Positions 1 to 11,114 are shown, counted from the stretch's first letter. The stretch is DNA of 64,000 bases from Adiantum capillus-veneris (GCA_014529385.2 CM043943.1:152801592-152865591); one strand, 5' to 3'. The notes: generated by a model not told the origin, from the letters alone. Translations and numbers: made by a program.

Positions 1-2
1 GC

Positions 3-496
3 AACGCTACTGTGCGTAGAGGAGAGTCTGGTTTTCTTGAGGTGGATTCTACTAAGAAATGGACTGACCTAAGAGACACTTTCGTACTACCCGAGCATTG
101 TGAACAAGTAAGTATGTAAATAGTTAACATCCCCCTTTTACAAGTTATGTGCTTGAAAGCTCTCATGTAATTATGTGGCTCTGGCAGGTAATATTTCATC
201 CTACAAAGTCTACATCAAACTGGTGGTACGTCATAGAGGTAGCCCCTCGTAGTGCAAGGACGTATGAAGGCTACCATGTGCCAATCACAACGGCAGCAAT
301 GGAGGAGATCAGAGAAGATGCTCAATCAGAAGCCGCTGCGGTGGTGCCAGACGAGCATCAAGATGCTACTACTCTATATGGGGTGCATGCAGAGGAGCTA
401 CAAAATGAAACAGAGGATATGTGTTTAAACGGAGAGCTCTATATAGATATAGGAAGTTATGCTGAGTTATGCGAGGATGAGAGAGAGATCTCTTAA
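3..496 (+). CDS. TNP2-type CACTA transposase, C-terminal end (partial, 2 exons)
   Basis: Two exons, 3-107 and 188-496, join in frame across an 80-nt intron (GTAAGT donor at 108, TGGCAG acceptor ending at 187) and end at TAA 494-496. The peptide around the junction (DTFVLPEHCEQ followed by VIFHPTKSTSNWWYVIEV) resembles the DUF4216-like C-terminus of plant TNP2 proteins, in which a Phe-Val-Leu stretch is followed by Q-V-F-Y and a Trp-Val-Val strand. The tail is acidic. In this superfamily the protein is the DDE transposase that cuts the element ends, but the catalytic region lies to the left of the window and cannot be judged. No lesion is visible in the part seen. Confidence 0.7.
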
Positions 497-768
497 AGCC
501 ACAAATATTGTATTTGAACAATTTTGCTCCGTGTTGTAAAAGCTCTGGCTCTCTAAGTACCTTCCATGGTGTATAACGCTCTTTTCTACTCGCGCTCACA
601 TCTTTTGATTGAAAATTCTGAGTTTTCGACTTGCCTCTTCTATCACTCAATTCATTGCGTCATTGTATTTATATGTGTCATTACGTCATTGTATTTAATG
701 GTCTTTGCGTCATTGTCTAATCTATTCATTCAATATTAAGTTTAAATATTCGTGTGTTTAATGCAGGT
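497..768. other. spacer between the two CACTA genes
   Basis: A T-rich spacer with a direct repeat (ATTGTATTTA near 664 and 688 with flanking GTCATT motifs). It ends at a possible splice acceptor (AATGCAG, 760-766) just before the next reading frame, so part of it may be an intron or 5' leader of the second gene. Nothing else is recognisable. Confidence 0.5.
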
Positions 769-2096
769 ATGGATGATGAGGAGTTTCTTTCTTCTTTATC
801 ACCGCAGCAGAGACAGTGGTATGTGGAGCGTCATCGCTCTGGCACATCATCGCGCGTTCCTACTCCATCCGCATCTCCCTCTCTTTCAGAGCATTCGGCG
901 CGCTCCGAAGCTTCAGCGCGACTACACGAGCTTCACACTCGTCTAGACACCGGCTCTCTAGTGGTGGCGGTTGTTGTGGGGATTCCACCACCGATGCCTC
1001 CACACCGCCTCGTGTTCGACGAGGCTCTTTACCCTCCCCTTCTTTGCCCGCCCCCACACCAGCCACAGCATCGCCATCTACGCCAGGTTTTGCACGACTG
1101 ACTGTTCCTAGAAGCTACACACCTCTACCTACTCCGCCAGGAACCACCCCACTCGACACTCCTCGCTTCGGGGCCTAGACGCCGGTGGAGACACCTAACG
1201 TCCATATCCCCATCGACACGCCGCTAGAGACCCCTGCCGGGACACCCATGTTCACGCGTCGCTGGCCAGAGGGCTTGTCTTACTCCGTCGACTTCAGCGG
1301 CGGCATCATCATGGATGATGACGGCAAGAAGGTGATCTCGCACATGCGTGGTCTTTGCTCTCAGCTGTTTAGACACTACATACTAAACAAATGGAGTGAA
1401 GTACCAAGTGATTTAAAAAACAGAGTCATCAGCATACTTCATGATGAGTTTCCCGTTCCAACACGGGATCAGCGCTTCAATGAAGACCTGATGAAGATTC
1501 GAATGCACGAATACTGCAAACACAAGCGTTCAGAAGTGCAAAAAGCAATCAAGAATGGGTGGAACAGGCCAGATTGGCTGGCCAAAGAAGATTGGAAGAA
1601 TGCGAATAAAGCAGCGCGCGAGAATCCCGACAAGTGGAAGCAACAAAAGGATGCAGCCAGAGCACGAGTAGAGGCAGGGAGCTCGCACCACTTGGGGAGC
1701 GGTGGATGGGCATCATTTGAGGCCAATTTTTTAAGTGTTTTCGCATTGCTCTTTATGTTCGATAGTTTAGGGTTTATGAGTTTTTTAATTCTAACATAAT
1801 GAAATCTTTGTATGTTTTGACAGTGGTCGATGACAGGACGTGATCCCACACCGTACAAGCATGAGTACGCAGGCAGGAAGGGCTTAAATGCCCTGATGGA
1901 CATTCTCAGTTCTCGCGGCGGCATGGTTAGTATTAGGGTTTACTCTTTTCTATTTTTTGTATTGTTTTATAAATGTCGTTATATGTTTATACTTACTGAA
2001 AGTTGTCTTATTGTCTTTTTTTGCAAAATCCGACAGATACGCCACTTGGACGCGATGAGACGTCTGACTAGACAACGTCAGTTTAGCCGTAGCTAG
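769..2096 (+). pseudogene. TNPA/Transposase_24-type CACTA protein, broken
   Basis: Reading starts with MDDEEFLSSLSPQQRQWYVE and passes through a Ser/Pro/Thr-rich region. It then shifts frame near 950 and meets an in-frame TAG at 1176. The conserved core at 1320-1735 contains RDQRFNEDLMKIRMHEYCKH and HHLGSGGWASFEANF, the GS-containing block expected of Transposase_24 proteins. An intron ends at CAG 1821-1823, a second intron spans 1926-2036 (GTTAGT to GACAG), and the last exon ends at TAG 2094-2096. Related proteins bind subterminal repeats and help the transposase, and such repeats follow at 2430-2640. The same core recurs in the minus-strand pseudogenes at 25139-26608, 41924-43518 and 57655-59090. 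The frameshift might be avoided by an unrecognised intron, but the TAG at 1176 argues for decay. Confidence 0.75.
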
Positions 2097-2389
2097 ATAG
2101 CATTAGTTTAGGGTTTCTCATAGCTTATGTATCATGAGACGGATTTTATACGTCTTTTTGAACCATGTATATTATTACATTTGTCACCGCAGTTCCTTTT
2201 GCCAATCAATTCTTTATGCCTATGATGTTGTACAATTGTCATTATTACATTTTCCAATCAATTCATTTTGCCTATGATGTGTACAATTGTCAATTTTGCA
2301 AACAATGCGTCTTGCGGGTGACTATTTTGGGTCTATTATCTACCCTTGCACTTTTTTTAAAAAGTGAATCAAGTACAATATGGTTGATG

Positions 2390-2418
2390 GGTGGCAGGGC
2401 ATTCAATGCCCTGTCACC
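2390..2418. repeat. near-perfect inverted repeat downstream of the CACTA gene
   Basis: Arms GGTGGCAGGGCATT (2390-2403) and AATGCCCTGTCACC (2405-2418) pair with one mismatch around a single-base loop, followed by nine A. It lies between the gene stop at 2096 and the subterminal repeats. Structures at the same relative place occur in elements 2 and 3. A role in transcript 3' end formation or as a cis signal is only inferred. Confidence 0.85.
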
Positions 2419-2429
2419 AAAAAAAAATT

Positions 2430-2640
2430 CTCTCGGGCGTCGCTATAACCGTCGCTATTTATGGCTTTGTAGCGTTGCTATAGTCTTCTGTGTAAACGTC
2501 GCTATAATCGTCGCTATGACCGTCGCTATATAGAGACGCTCATAGCGACGCTTATAGCGACGCATATAGCGACGCTCGTAGCGACGGTTTTAGCGACGCC
2601 GGGGGTTATAAAAACCCAGTGTATTTCCGTCGCTAACAGC
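2430..2640. repeat. CACTA subterminal repeats (TAGCGACG / CGTCGCTA)
   Basis: About fifteen copies of an 8-10-bp motif. CGTCGCTATA runs forward in 2437-2530 and TAGCGACG in reverse orientation in 2540-2632, so the two halves face each other and could fold into long imperfect hairpins. Subterminal motif clusters are the binding sites of the TNPA-type protein in this superfamily; that function is inferred here. Confidence 0.85.
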
Positions 2641-2657
2641 GTCACAAGAGCACACAA

Positions 2658-2669
2658 CCTCTTGTAGTG
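2658..2669 (-). repeat. right terminal inverted repeat of CACTA element 1
   Basis: The minus strand reads CACTACAAGAGG, the canonical CACTA start, followed inward by TTGTGTGCTCTTGTG. The same 12-mer opens the candidate left ends at 21945 and 56091, and a one-mismatch form occurs at 41441. Confidence 0.85.
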
Positions 2670-3669
2670 TGAGAATCATTGGAAGTATTGTCGGTTGTAC
2701 TTTCTCTCTGTAATCATATTCGCTGTAATCTTGATCTGTAATCCCAATCATGGCATATATTTCAGCTATACTTACTTCTCGTCCAGTCTTCTGAATCTGA
2801 ACCTTATTTCCAATACATAAGTCTGATTCTTATTTCAGTATCCACATTTCAGTCTAGTCTCTGATTCCTGTCCAGTCTGCTGTCTGAAATCTTCCCACAC
2901 TAGTAGCTGAAATCTTCCAACACTGGAATTAGCTGTCTCAAGAGATCAGCTCCAATTCCAACATGGAAGCCATAGCTCTGAGGGAGATTCACTTTGAAAG
3001 TATCTGAATGGAGGGAAAGTGTTTTACAACTCTAATATCTTGTGCGGGCTTAATGGCCACCCTCTAGTACGTTAATGACCATAAGAGAATATCAGCAGTG
3101 GGACCACACATGCACCTATCATCTTGGTAAAATCAAAGAAGTTACGATGCCACAATCCTAGATTCGTGAAAGTTTTTAAATTATTTTTCTATTTCTTGAG
3201 TCTTTCCACGTATTTTCCTACGTAATGTAGCCCTGAAGCTCATTGGACGCGCTCTATTTTCTCTCTCTTTCATATGGACCTCTAAATGACCTCCAAATTT
3301 TCCTAATGGTTGCTCTAGTTTGGTGTTGTTTCCCCTTCCCCCCTTCTCTTTCTCCTACTCTTTTTGTGTTTCACGGTGTTGGAAGTGTGGATGTGTGTGC
3401 CCACTGAACCGGTGGTGTGTTCGGTGTAAGAGAGTAAGGTTGATCAGTTGTGTATGTTGCAAGGGTTGAAACAAGCTGTGGGAGTGGGCGTGTGTTGTAT
3501 AGTGGTCTTGCCAGCAAGTGTGCATTGCGAAGTGTGCAAGTTGTGGTCTCCTTAGTGGAATAGTATCTTTTGAATGTGTTTTTTTTAGAGGATCTAGGGG
3601 TGTTTGAATGCCTTGAGCTAAAGAGATACCTTGTGTTGTGTGTGTTCCCCCATTCCCCCTCTCCAATGT
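2670..3669. other. unrecognised flanking sequence
   Basis: One kilobase with no convincing coding potential. Short repeated phrases (TCTGTAATC and CCAGTCT around 2710-2880, AATCTTCC(A/C)ACACT near 2890-2920) give it a low-complexity look. The minus-strand open frame at 3355-3699 is rich in His and Thr and looks like chance. Confidence 0.4.
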
Positions 3670-4175
3670 ATCGACATGTGGTGCTAGAGGCAGCTCCATA
3701 AGGCGCTTAAATTAGCCATTATGAAGCTTCTTATAGCACCAAGTGTCGACACGTGGAACTATAGGCAACTCCGCAAAGGGCTTAAATCATCTTTAAAGAT
3801 TCTTATAACACTACATGCCAACACGTGGTGCTACAAATAGCTCCACAAAGCACTTAAATTAGCCTCCTTGAATCTTCCTAGCTGGCATGTGGTACTACAA
3901 GTAGATCCATAGAGATCATAAATTAGCCCTTAAGAAGCTTCTTATAGCACCACATGCCAACATGTGACACTATAGGCAACTCTACAAAGGGTTTAAATTT
4001 CCTCTAAAGATTATTATGCTAATGCATGGTGCTACAGGTAGCTCCAAAAAGAAAATAAGTTAGCCTCTTTGAAGATTCCTATAGCACCACGTGCCGACAA
4101 GTGGTGCTACATGCAATTCCATAAAGCACTTAAATGAACACTTATGAATCTTCCTATAACACTACATGCATGGAT
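3670..4175. repeat. tandem repeat, about 70-bp unit, about 7 copies
   Basis: The phrase (C)GTGGTGCTACAGGCAGCTCC recurs in variants near 3676, 3753, 3822, 3888, 3964, 4025 and 4100. Each is followed by AAAG..CTTAAATTAGCC and TTCTTATAGCACCAC. Spacing is 61-77 bp. Inside a unit GCACCACGTGCCGACACGTG reads as a near-palindrome with an E-box/G-box CACGTG core, so each unit can form a hairpin. Confidence 0.8.
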
Positions 4176-4447
4176 TTAATATTTACATAATCACATAAAA
4201 TTTTGTGTGATCTCAAGGATTTATTAACATATTAACATCATCACACTTAACACGATCACCAACAAGCCAGTTGAGGGCAACCTCAAAACCCACAAAAAGC
4301 CCCCCCCAGCTTCTTCATTTCCCTATGGGCCCACCAGGTTTCTTTATTTTCCCTGTAGGTAAGTCAAGAAAATGAAGAATCTTGGCGGGCCCACAACTAA
4401 ATATATAGAGGGGCTCAATCGATCCTGCTGGTTGTTATTTTTGTGAG

Positions 4448-4450
<3 letters not shown>

Positions 4451-4526
<76 letters not shown>
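4451..4526. repeat. (GA)38 microsatellite
   Basis: An uninterrupted run of 38 GA dinucleotides. Between it and the tandem repeat (4176-4450) I see only anonymous sequence with a C-run and a TATATAGA motif near 4400. Confidence 0.97.
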
Positions 4527-4528
<2 letters not shown>

Positions 4529-4650
4529 CACCTATATAGGTACCTCGAGAGGAGATAAAGAGACGTAGGAGGTTAGTGTGTGAGTGTGCTCTGCATCATA
4601 GTGCATGACAATAGCAGAGTTCCTGACCACACGACTCTAGTGTGTGTGTT

Positions 4651-4720
4651 GTGTGGTAGCGTACCTTTCGTTATATTGTACGATAGTAATAAACGACAGT
4701 AATAAGGTACCTTACCACAC
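4651..4720. repeat. inverted repeat with 17-bp arms
   Basis: Arms at 4651-4667 (GTGTGGTAGCGTACCTT) and 4704-4720 pair with two mismatches around a 36-nt loop. No element could be assigned. Confidence 0.7.
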
Positions 4721-5558
4721 AATATGAGTGTGTGTAAGCTATTCTACAAAACAATGCTTACCACGCAAGCATCACCTCGATTACACAAGGAATATGATGT
4801 CCTTGTGGTATGTATTGGCTCACCGTTTGGGTAGTACATTGGTAATGCGGAAATATAGGTATCATTATGGTGAGTCAACTTCCCTTCCCCTTGCAAAAAA
4901 ACATATGGGCATCAATTGGTACTACGACCATATGATGCTCGTATGCAAACCATTATTACTCCTTAGATCTTACCGGTACTCGGTTAGTAACGTATCTATA
5001 GAGTGTGGTTTGTTAGAAGCATTTGTTTTTGCATAAATGTGGCATTCAAGTCGTTAACCTGGCCATATGAATGCTATATAATCCGTATGTGCTTTTGCAT
5101 ATGCATTTCATGTTTTTTAATTATTAAGTATATGAAGTACTTGGTCGGTAATGTGGCCGTGAAGAGTATTTCATATACAAATGTCTGAACTGTCTATAAT
5201 TGTTATTTTTAAGTATTCCAAATAAAGTTTTATTCATCAATCATTGTTGCTTTATTAAAATTCTACATTTACAGAAGTCAATTAATTTATAACATATATG
5301 ATATCACTTTTATACAACCTCAATAGTGTCTACACTAATGAATAACATCTTCGCAAAACCAAATGCTAAAGTTTCACTAAACTTCATACTCTGTTATTTC
5401 TCTATATCTACAAATAGCTAATATATATTCAATTTAAAAAGGTACATGCACATGTTTTGGATGTAAGAAGTTTTATTTAATCTTTTTGGATGTAAGACGT
5501 TCTATTCAATTTATGAATTGTTTTGTTAAAATTGCACCAATTGTTTTCATTTTAGTTG
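4721..5558. other. AT-rich left flank of the copia element
   Basis: The short open frames here (102 and 61 codons) have no recognisable motif and look like chance. The sequence grows AT-rich toward 5560. It is the target into which the copia element inserted. Confidence 0.4.
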
Positions 5559-5563
5559 TGTGC
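5559..5563. repeat. target site duplication, left (TGTGC)
   Basis: TGTGC directly precedes the 5' LTR and recurs directly after the 3' LTR at 10624-10628. This is a clean 5-bp duplication, the size expected for copia integrase. Confidence 0.9.
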
Positions 5564-5790
5564 TATTACCATATACATGTGGTAGTGATGTGTGTGAACA
5601 CACTAGGACCGCTGGGGCATTTTTCCCCTCTTTAGGAGGTTTTTTCCCCCGTGCATTGTATATACGCCCATCACTCTAGGGATATCTATCTTTCCATTGC
5701 ACACTAAGTAATACACTCTCTATTGTGTGCCTTGAGCTTCCTTCGTCTTATCCAAGCTGTGTGTGTTTCTCTGCAACCCTAATTCCAACA
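5564..5790 (+). repeat. copia 5' LTR
   Basis: It matches 10398-10623. The first two bases are TA here and TG in the 3' LTR; both copies end CCAACA. A TATATA box sits at 5660-5665, inside CATTGTATATACGCCC, and is conserved in both LTRs. Confidence 0.93.
5660..5665 (+). promoter_or_regulatory. TATA box of the copia LTR
   Basis: TATATA lies about 130 bp before the LTR end, where a retroelement U3/R promoter is expected. The start site itself cannot be read from sequence. Confidence 0.6.
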
Positions 5791-5792
5791 AT

Positions 5793-5804
5793 TGGTATCA
5801 GAGC
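5793..5804 (+). promoter_or_regulatory. primer binding site (initiator Met tRNA type)
   Basis: TGGTATCAGAGC starts two bases after the LTR and matches the 3' end of plant initiator-Met tRNA, the usual minus-strand primer of copia elements. Confidence 0.93.
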
Positions 5805-6069
5805 AGGTCACCTCCTCCCGGGCTTAATCGCTAGCTGCTCCAGCACACGCCTGCTCAGAATTTTGATTTGGGCTCATTTCGGCCTGCGTTTCCACTACAG
5901 GCAGTACTGCACAGGCTATTTCGTCATTTTGTGTAGAACTTCTGTCAGTGTCGATTTTTTCATAACAGGTTCCTTATATTCTTCTATGGTTTGTGCTATA
6001 TGGCACAGGTTTTTCCCGCTCCGTTTCTCCTATTTTGGGGCAGTTTTCACATCAACTGCAGCATTTACC

Positions 6070-9000
6070 ATGGCTGACAACAACAACAAAGATGTGTTCA
6101 AGATGTTTGATGTTTGAGGATAGGTTGGATGGGGACAGCTACCCTATGTGGGCTTATATGATGCAACATGTTCTTGTGGCAAAGGGTGTCTGGAACATTG
6201 TGCAGGGCATTGATGTACGTCCTGGTTTTGAGGATGTAGGTGATGTTGAGGATGTTGCAGGTCTTGCTGCAAGGATTGCAGCTGTTAGAGTTGTTTTGCC
6301 TACGGCAGAACAAGCTCGTTGGGATGTTAAGGATGCACAGGCTCATGCATTGATTGTGTTGTCTATGAAGCGCACCATTGTTCCTCACATCCGTTTAGCA
6401 AAATCTGCAAAACAGGCTTGGGATATTCTAGTAGGTCTTTATGCAAGCCGCAATGAGGCTAAAATTGCTTTGCTGCGTAAAGAGCTGGAGTCGAAGATTA
6501 TGCATGAGGAAGATGATATGGACACTTTACTTGCTAGTGTCAAGGATGTCAATGAGCAACTTATTTCTACAGGTGAAGTTATTTCAGACAGTTCCCTTGT
6601 GCAGACTGTTCTTGATGCCTTACCAGATTCTTACTAGACTTTTGCTAGTACTTGGAGACTTATGACCCAAGGAAATCCAGAAGTTGTCAAGTTTTATGCA
6701 TTATGCACATTGCTTTTGCAAGAGTCATTTTCTAGAAAAAACAGGCCTAGACAGCGTGAAGTTGAACAGGCTTTTATTGCTTCTCAAAGAAAGGGTGGTA
6801 ACAGCAATACAGCCACTTCTTATGGTTCTGCTGCGAGTGGAAAAAATTCTGTTCCTAATGCTTTTGCTAGCAGCAATTCCTCTGGAAATTCTGGTGATAA
6901 GGGCAAAAAGAAGATGCGTTTCCATTATTGTAAAGCCAATGATCACTTGATCAAGTCGTGTCCTAAGTTGAAGGCCAAAGAGGCTACGAAGAAAGAGGGT
7001 GGTTCCACTGCAAATGCTGGTTCCACTACAAATGCACCCATTGTTGAGTCTTCTGTGAAAGGAGATTGTGTTGCTGATGTTGATGTAGAATGGGCTTTTA
7101 GCGCAGAGTGTAGTTACAATCCTACTGTCCATGATGCATGCTTGTCAATTGCTGCAGATTCACATGTGTGGTATTTCGACAGTGGTGCTACAAAGCACAT
7201 TACATCACATCGTGAATTGTTTACCTCTCTCGAGTCTGTCCCTCATGGGAATTCAGTCACTTGTGCCAACAACGCCTCACTGCTGCTAATGGCAGTTCCT
7301 TAACACTTGTTGATGCACTTTATGTACCTGGGATCAAGAAGAATCTCTTGTCTGTATCCACACTTGCTAGACTTGGACTTGTAGTCAAATTTGTGGATGA
7401 CAGATGTACAGTTCATGATCTCAATTTTGGTGATGAAATTGTTGCCTCTGGGCTTTTGTGCCATGGGTTGTATAAGATCACTTTGTATGACAAGTGTGGA
7501 CAAAATTTTGCAAATGCTATTGCAGATTCAAGGGCTATTTCAGATGCAAAACTTTGGCATGCACGTTTTGGTCATCTGAATTTTGCCAGTTTGCTGCGTT
7601 TTTTGCAGAAATCTGATATGGTTGCTTCTTTGCCGCCTCTTGAAGCACCTGTCAAACATGTTTGTGAAGGCTGTATTTTGGGTAAGATGCAGCGTTCTAA
7701 GTTTCCAAAGGATGGTTCAGTTCGGGCCACATGCAGGTTGCAGCTTGTGCATAGTGATGTTTGTGGGCCCATGCAAACTCCGTCCTTGGGCAATTACCTG
7801 TACTTCATGACTTTCATTGATGATTACTCCAAGCATGCATGGGTATTTCCTCTTAAAGCGAAGTCCGAAGTTTTTATGTGCTTCAAACAATTTCTGGCTA
7901 TGGCTGAAAATGTCTCAAAATGTACTAAGGGCACCCTCCGTTCCGATCGAGGGGGGGAGTATATGTCTCATGAATTTAATGCATTTCTGGCTAGTCATGG
8001 GATAAAACACCAATGTACAGTGCCTTATACCCCTCAACAAAATGGTGTTGCTGTGAGGAAAAACAGGTCACTGACGGAAATGGCACGATGTATGGTCAAA
8101 AGTCAAGCTTTGCCGCATTCTTTTTGGCTTGAGGCCATCATGTGTGCCACTTATGTACTTAACAGGTGTCCTATGAAAGCTTTGCGGTCTATTACTCCAT
8201 ATGAAGCATGGCATGATATAAAGCCTTCTATTGAGCACATGCGTGTTTTTGGCTGTTTGGCATATGCTTTGGTGCCACAAGTGCAGCACAGAAAATTGGA
8301 TGATAAGGCTGTCAAATGTATTTTTATTGGTTATAGTGCTGAAAGCAAAGGTTACAGGCTGTATCATCCGCAAACAAAACGTATTCTGGTTTCTTGGGAT
8401 GTAGTGTTTGTGGAAGATTCTGTTCAGCCCTTGTTGTCATGTACTAAAGAGAGTAATGTAAGCTCAAGGGACATTTATGACACTTTGTTGCCTCTTTTCA
8501 CTAGTGGAAATACGAATGTAAGTTCCGATGAGGAAAATGTACAACCTATGGGGGTTTTTGAAAATGTTTTAGATCAGCCTATTACTGATGCAGATGTACA
8601 TGATGTACTTGATGAGGAAAGGGCTGAAAATGAGTAGGCTAGAGGTATGCCAAAATGGCTGGTGCACACTTTGCGTGATAGTAAATTAGATGCACCTTTG
8701 TGTAGTCGTACTTGTTCAGGCTCTTGCCATGCATCTTATGCATCAGATTGTTATGATTTGGCTGTGTCTAGCTTACATGATGTTGAGGAGCCTCTGTCTT
8801 TTGATGAAGCACAGAATTCAGAAAATTGGATGGCTGCCATGCAATCAGAATATGATGCACTTATAGAAAATGACACATGGACTTTATGTGATTTGCCTCC
8901 TGGCAAAAAGTCCATTGGTAGGAAGTGGGTTTACAAGTTGAAACGCAAGCCGGATGGTGAGATCGATCGCCATAAGGCTCGACTTGTTGCAAAAGGTTAT

Positions 9001-10322
9001 GCACAGCAAAAAGGCATAGACTATGAAGAGAATTTTGCTCCCACTTGTCGTATGACTACTGTACATTTTCTTTGTGCATTGGAAGCTCATTTTGGTTGGG
9101 ATGTACATCAATCAGACATTGTTACTGCTTTCTTGAATGGTGACATATTTGAGGAATTTTATGTAATGTAGCCTCGCGGTTTTGTCATAAAAGGACAAGA
9201 GGACAAAGTGTGCACATGTAAGAAGGCTTTGTATGGGTTGACGCAATATCCTCGTGCTTGGTATGAGAAAGCTGACACGCATTTGGTTAAACGAAGCTTT
9301 CGTAACAGTCCAACAAAAAGCACATTGTATGTAAAGCGTGAGGGTGATGTACTTCTCATTGTGGTTCTTGATGTTGATTTGCTGATCACTGGACCAAATG
9401 AGAAATATATTGCTGAAGTTAAGGCTGATTTGAATGCTACTTTCAAGATGAAAGATTTGGGGTTGTTGCATCATTACTTGGGTATAAACTTTAAGCAGTG
9501 TGACGGTGGTATTGCCTTGTGTCAGAAAAGTTACATAGAGACATTGCTATGTAAGTTTGGACTTGAGGATTTCAAACCTATTGCCACTCCCATGGAAACA
9601 GGTTTGAAGTTAAGTCTACACGATGCTGGCGATCCTGCTGATGTCACTCTTTACCAAACTGCTGTTGGCTGCCTCATTTATGTATGCAACACGAGGCTGG
9701 ATATTCAGTTTGCAGTCTCACAGGTCAGCAAATTTATGCATAGCCCAAGGTCTAAGCATTGGCAGGCTTCCAAGAGGATTTTCCGCTCCTTAGTGGCACT
9801 TTACATCTTGGCTTGTTTTATCCCAAGGGGGGATCATTACTGCCAGACTTACATGCTTTTTCGGACTCAGATTGGGCTGGTTGTTTTGACACGTGAGTGT
9901 CCATAAGTGGTTTTTGTTTCATGCTTGGCAGTTCATGTATATCATGGTTGAGCAAGAAGCAACCTACTCTGGCCACTTTGAGTTGTGAGGCTGAGTACAG
10001 GGTAGTCTTCATAGCTACGGTTGAGTGTGTATGGCTCAGACGCCTTATGGATGATTTGGGTGTTGGACAGGACACTGCCAACACTATCTACACTGACAGT
10101 CAGAGCGCATTGGCAGTTGCGAGGAACCCAGTTTTTCATGCTCGCACAAAGCACATTGAGGTGCATTACCACTATGTCAGGGAGAGGCTCTCAGCAGGAG
10201 AGGTCAGCTTGGCTTATGTGCCAACACAGGACAACATTGCAGATCTTTTCACAAAGGCATTGTCTTGTGAGAATCTTGAAGCTTTCCGCAAAGCTTTGGG
10301 CTTACTCCCCTTTGTGGACTGA
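6070..10322 (+). pseudogene. copia gag-pol polyprotein, multiply broken
   Basis: Gag starts at ATG 6070 (MADNNNKD). A frameshift follows near 6110 and a TAG at 6635 (after DALPDSY). The zinc knuckle near 6920 (FHYCKANDHLIKSC) has Phe for its first Cys. Protease is recognisable by YFDSGATKH. Another frameshift lies near 7270. Integrase shows LWHARFGHLN, a CEGCILGK zinc site, SDV and SDRGGEY, but the catalytic Glu is Val (QNGVAVRKNR). TAG codons interrupt at 8635 and 9169. RT keeps WVYKLKRKPDGEIDRHKARL, but the YVDD box is one codon short and reads LDVDLL. A frameshift near 9850 precedes RNase H (CEAEYR, TDSQSAL, HIEVHYHYVRE). In life this polyprotein packages, copies and inserts the element RNA; this copy cannot. 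Confidence 0.93.
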
Positions 10323-10387
10323 TCCTGTCCTCACGGCATGGCACTTCCATTTACTCATGTGCCAGCTCTCGTTCACCGCATCACTCC

Positions 10388-10395
10388 AGGGGGGA
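10388..10395 (+). promoter_or_regulatory. copia polypurine tract
   Basis: AGGGGGGA lies two bases before the 3' LTR, as needed for plus-strand priming. Confidence 0.85.
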
Positions 10396-10397
10396 TT

Positions 10398-10623
10398 TGT
10401 TACCATATACATGTGGTAGTGATGTGTGTGAACACACTAGGACCGCCGGGGTATTTTTCCCTCTTATGGAGATTTTTCCCCCCGTGCATTGTATATACGC
10501 CCATCACTCTAGGGCTATCTATCTTTCCATTGCACACTAAGTAATACACTCTCTATTGTGTGCCTTGAGCTTCCTTGGTCTTCTCCAAGCTGTGTGTGTT
10601 TCTCTGCAACCCTAATTCCAACA
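10398..10623 (+). repeat. copia 3' LTR
   Basis: It starts TGTTACCATATAC, ends CCAACA and is followed by the TGTGC target duplication at 10624-10628. Confidence 0.93.
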
Positions 10624-10628
10624 TGTGC
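10624..10628. repeat. target site duplication, right (TGTGC)
   Basis: Matches 5559-5563. Confidence 0.9.
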
Positions 10629-11114
10629 ATCCACTCATAAACAATGTTTTTTTCACAAAATTATACACTATTAATATTTTAAAATGAGCTAAAAAATGAG
10701 ATTGGCAATATGTACAATAGGCTGCACATGTCTTTTATTGTAACAATGTTTTTTGGAGTGGTAATGTGCAAAATGTGAACTCACGTCTTATGGTCTATCA
10801 CAATATTTAGAAATGTTTAGGGTTTTTAACCTGTATTGTTTGATTTGGGTGGTTTTATTAAGAGATACTTGTTTTTTATACATTTTGCATGATCAAACAT
10901 AGCTTTTTAAAGTGAAAATGGCTATCTATATCTATCAACATAATCTTGCACAATTTTTTGAAGTCTTTAGGTCATGGTTATGGTTGGTGGAACTAATGTG
11001 AGAGTGCCGGTGCACTCTGAAACTGTATTTGATATGTTGGTTTTTATTGTCCAATGCAAAAATGATGCCAGAGCAAAATAAATTATTATGTGTTCCATTT
11101 GAGAAGAGTGTATA
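10629..11114. other. AT-rich right flank of the copia element
   Basis: No coding signal. It joins to the sequence left of 5559 if the copia element is removed. Confidence 0.4.

Larger units (their letters stand above)
1..2669 (+). mobile_element. CACTA (En/Spm-like) DNA transposon 1, right part
   Basis: The stretch holds, in order, the C-terminal exons of a TNP2-type transposase, a second gene of the TNPA/Transposase_24 class, a hairpin, a cluster of TAGCGACG subterminal repeats and the terminus, whose complement reads CACTACAAGAGG. This order is typical of autonomous plant CACTA elements. The left end and most of the transposase lie outside the window, so the 3-bp target duplication cannot be tested. 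The second gene is broken by a frameshift and a stop, so this copy is probably not fully autonomous. Confidence 0.85.
5564..10623 (+). mobile_element. Ty1/copia LTR retrotransposon, complete but decayed
   Basis: A 5,060-bp element with two 226-227-bp LTRs, an initiator-Met-type primer site, a polypurine tract and the TGTGC target duplication. The internal order gag, protease, integrase, RT, RNase H is that of Ty1/copia. The LTRs differ at about a dozen places by eye, so the insertion is not very recent. The coding region carries several stops and frameshifts. Confidence 0.95.
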
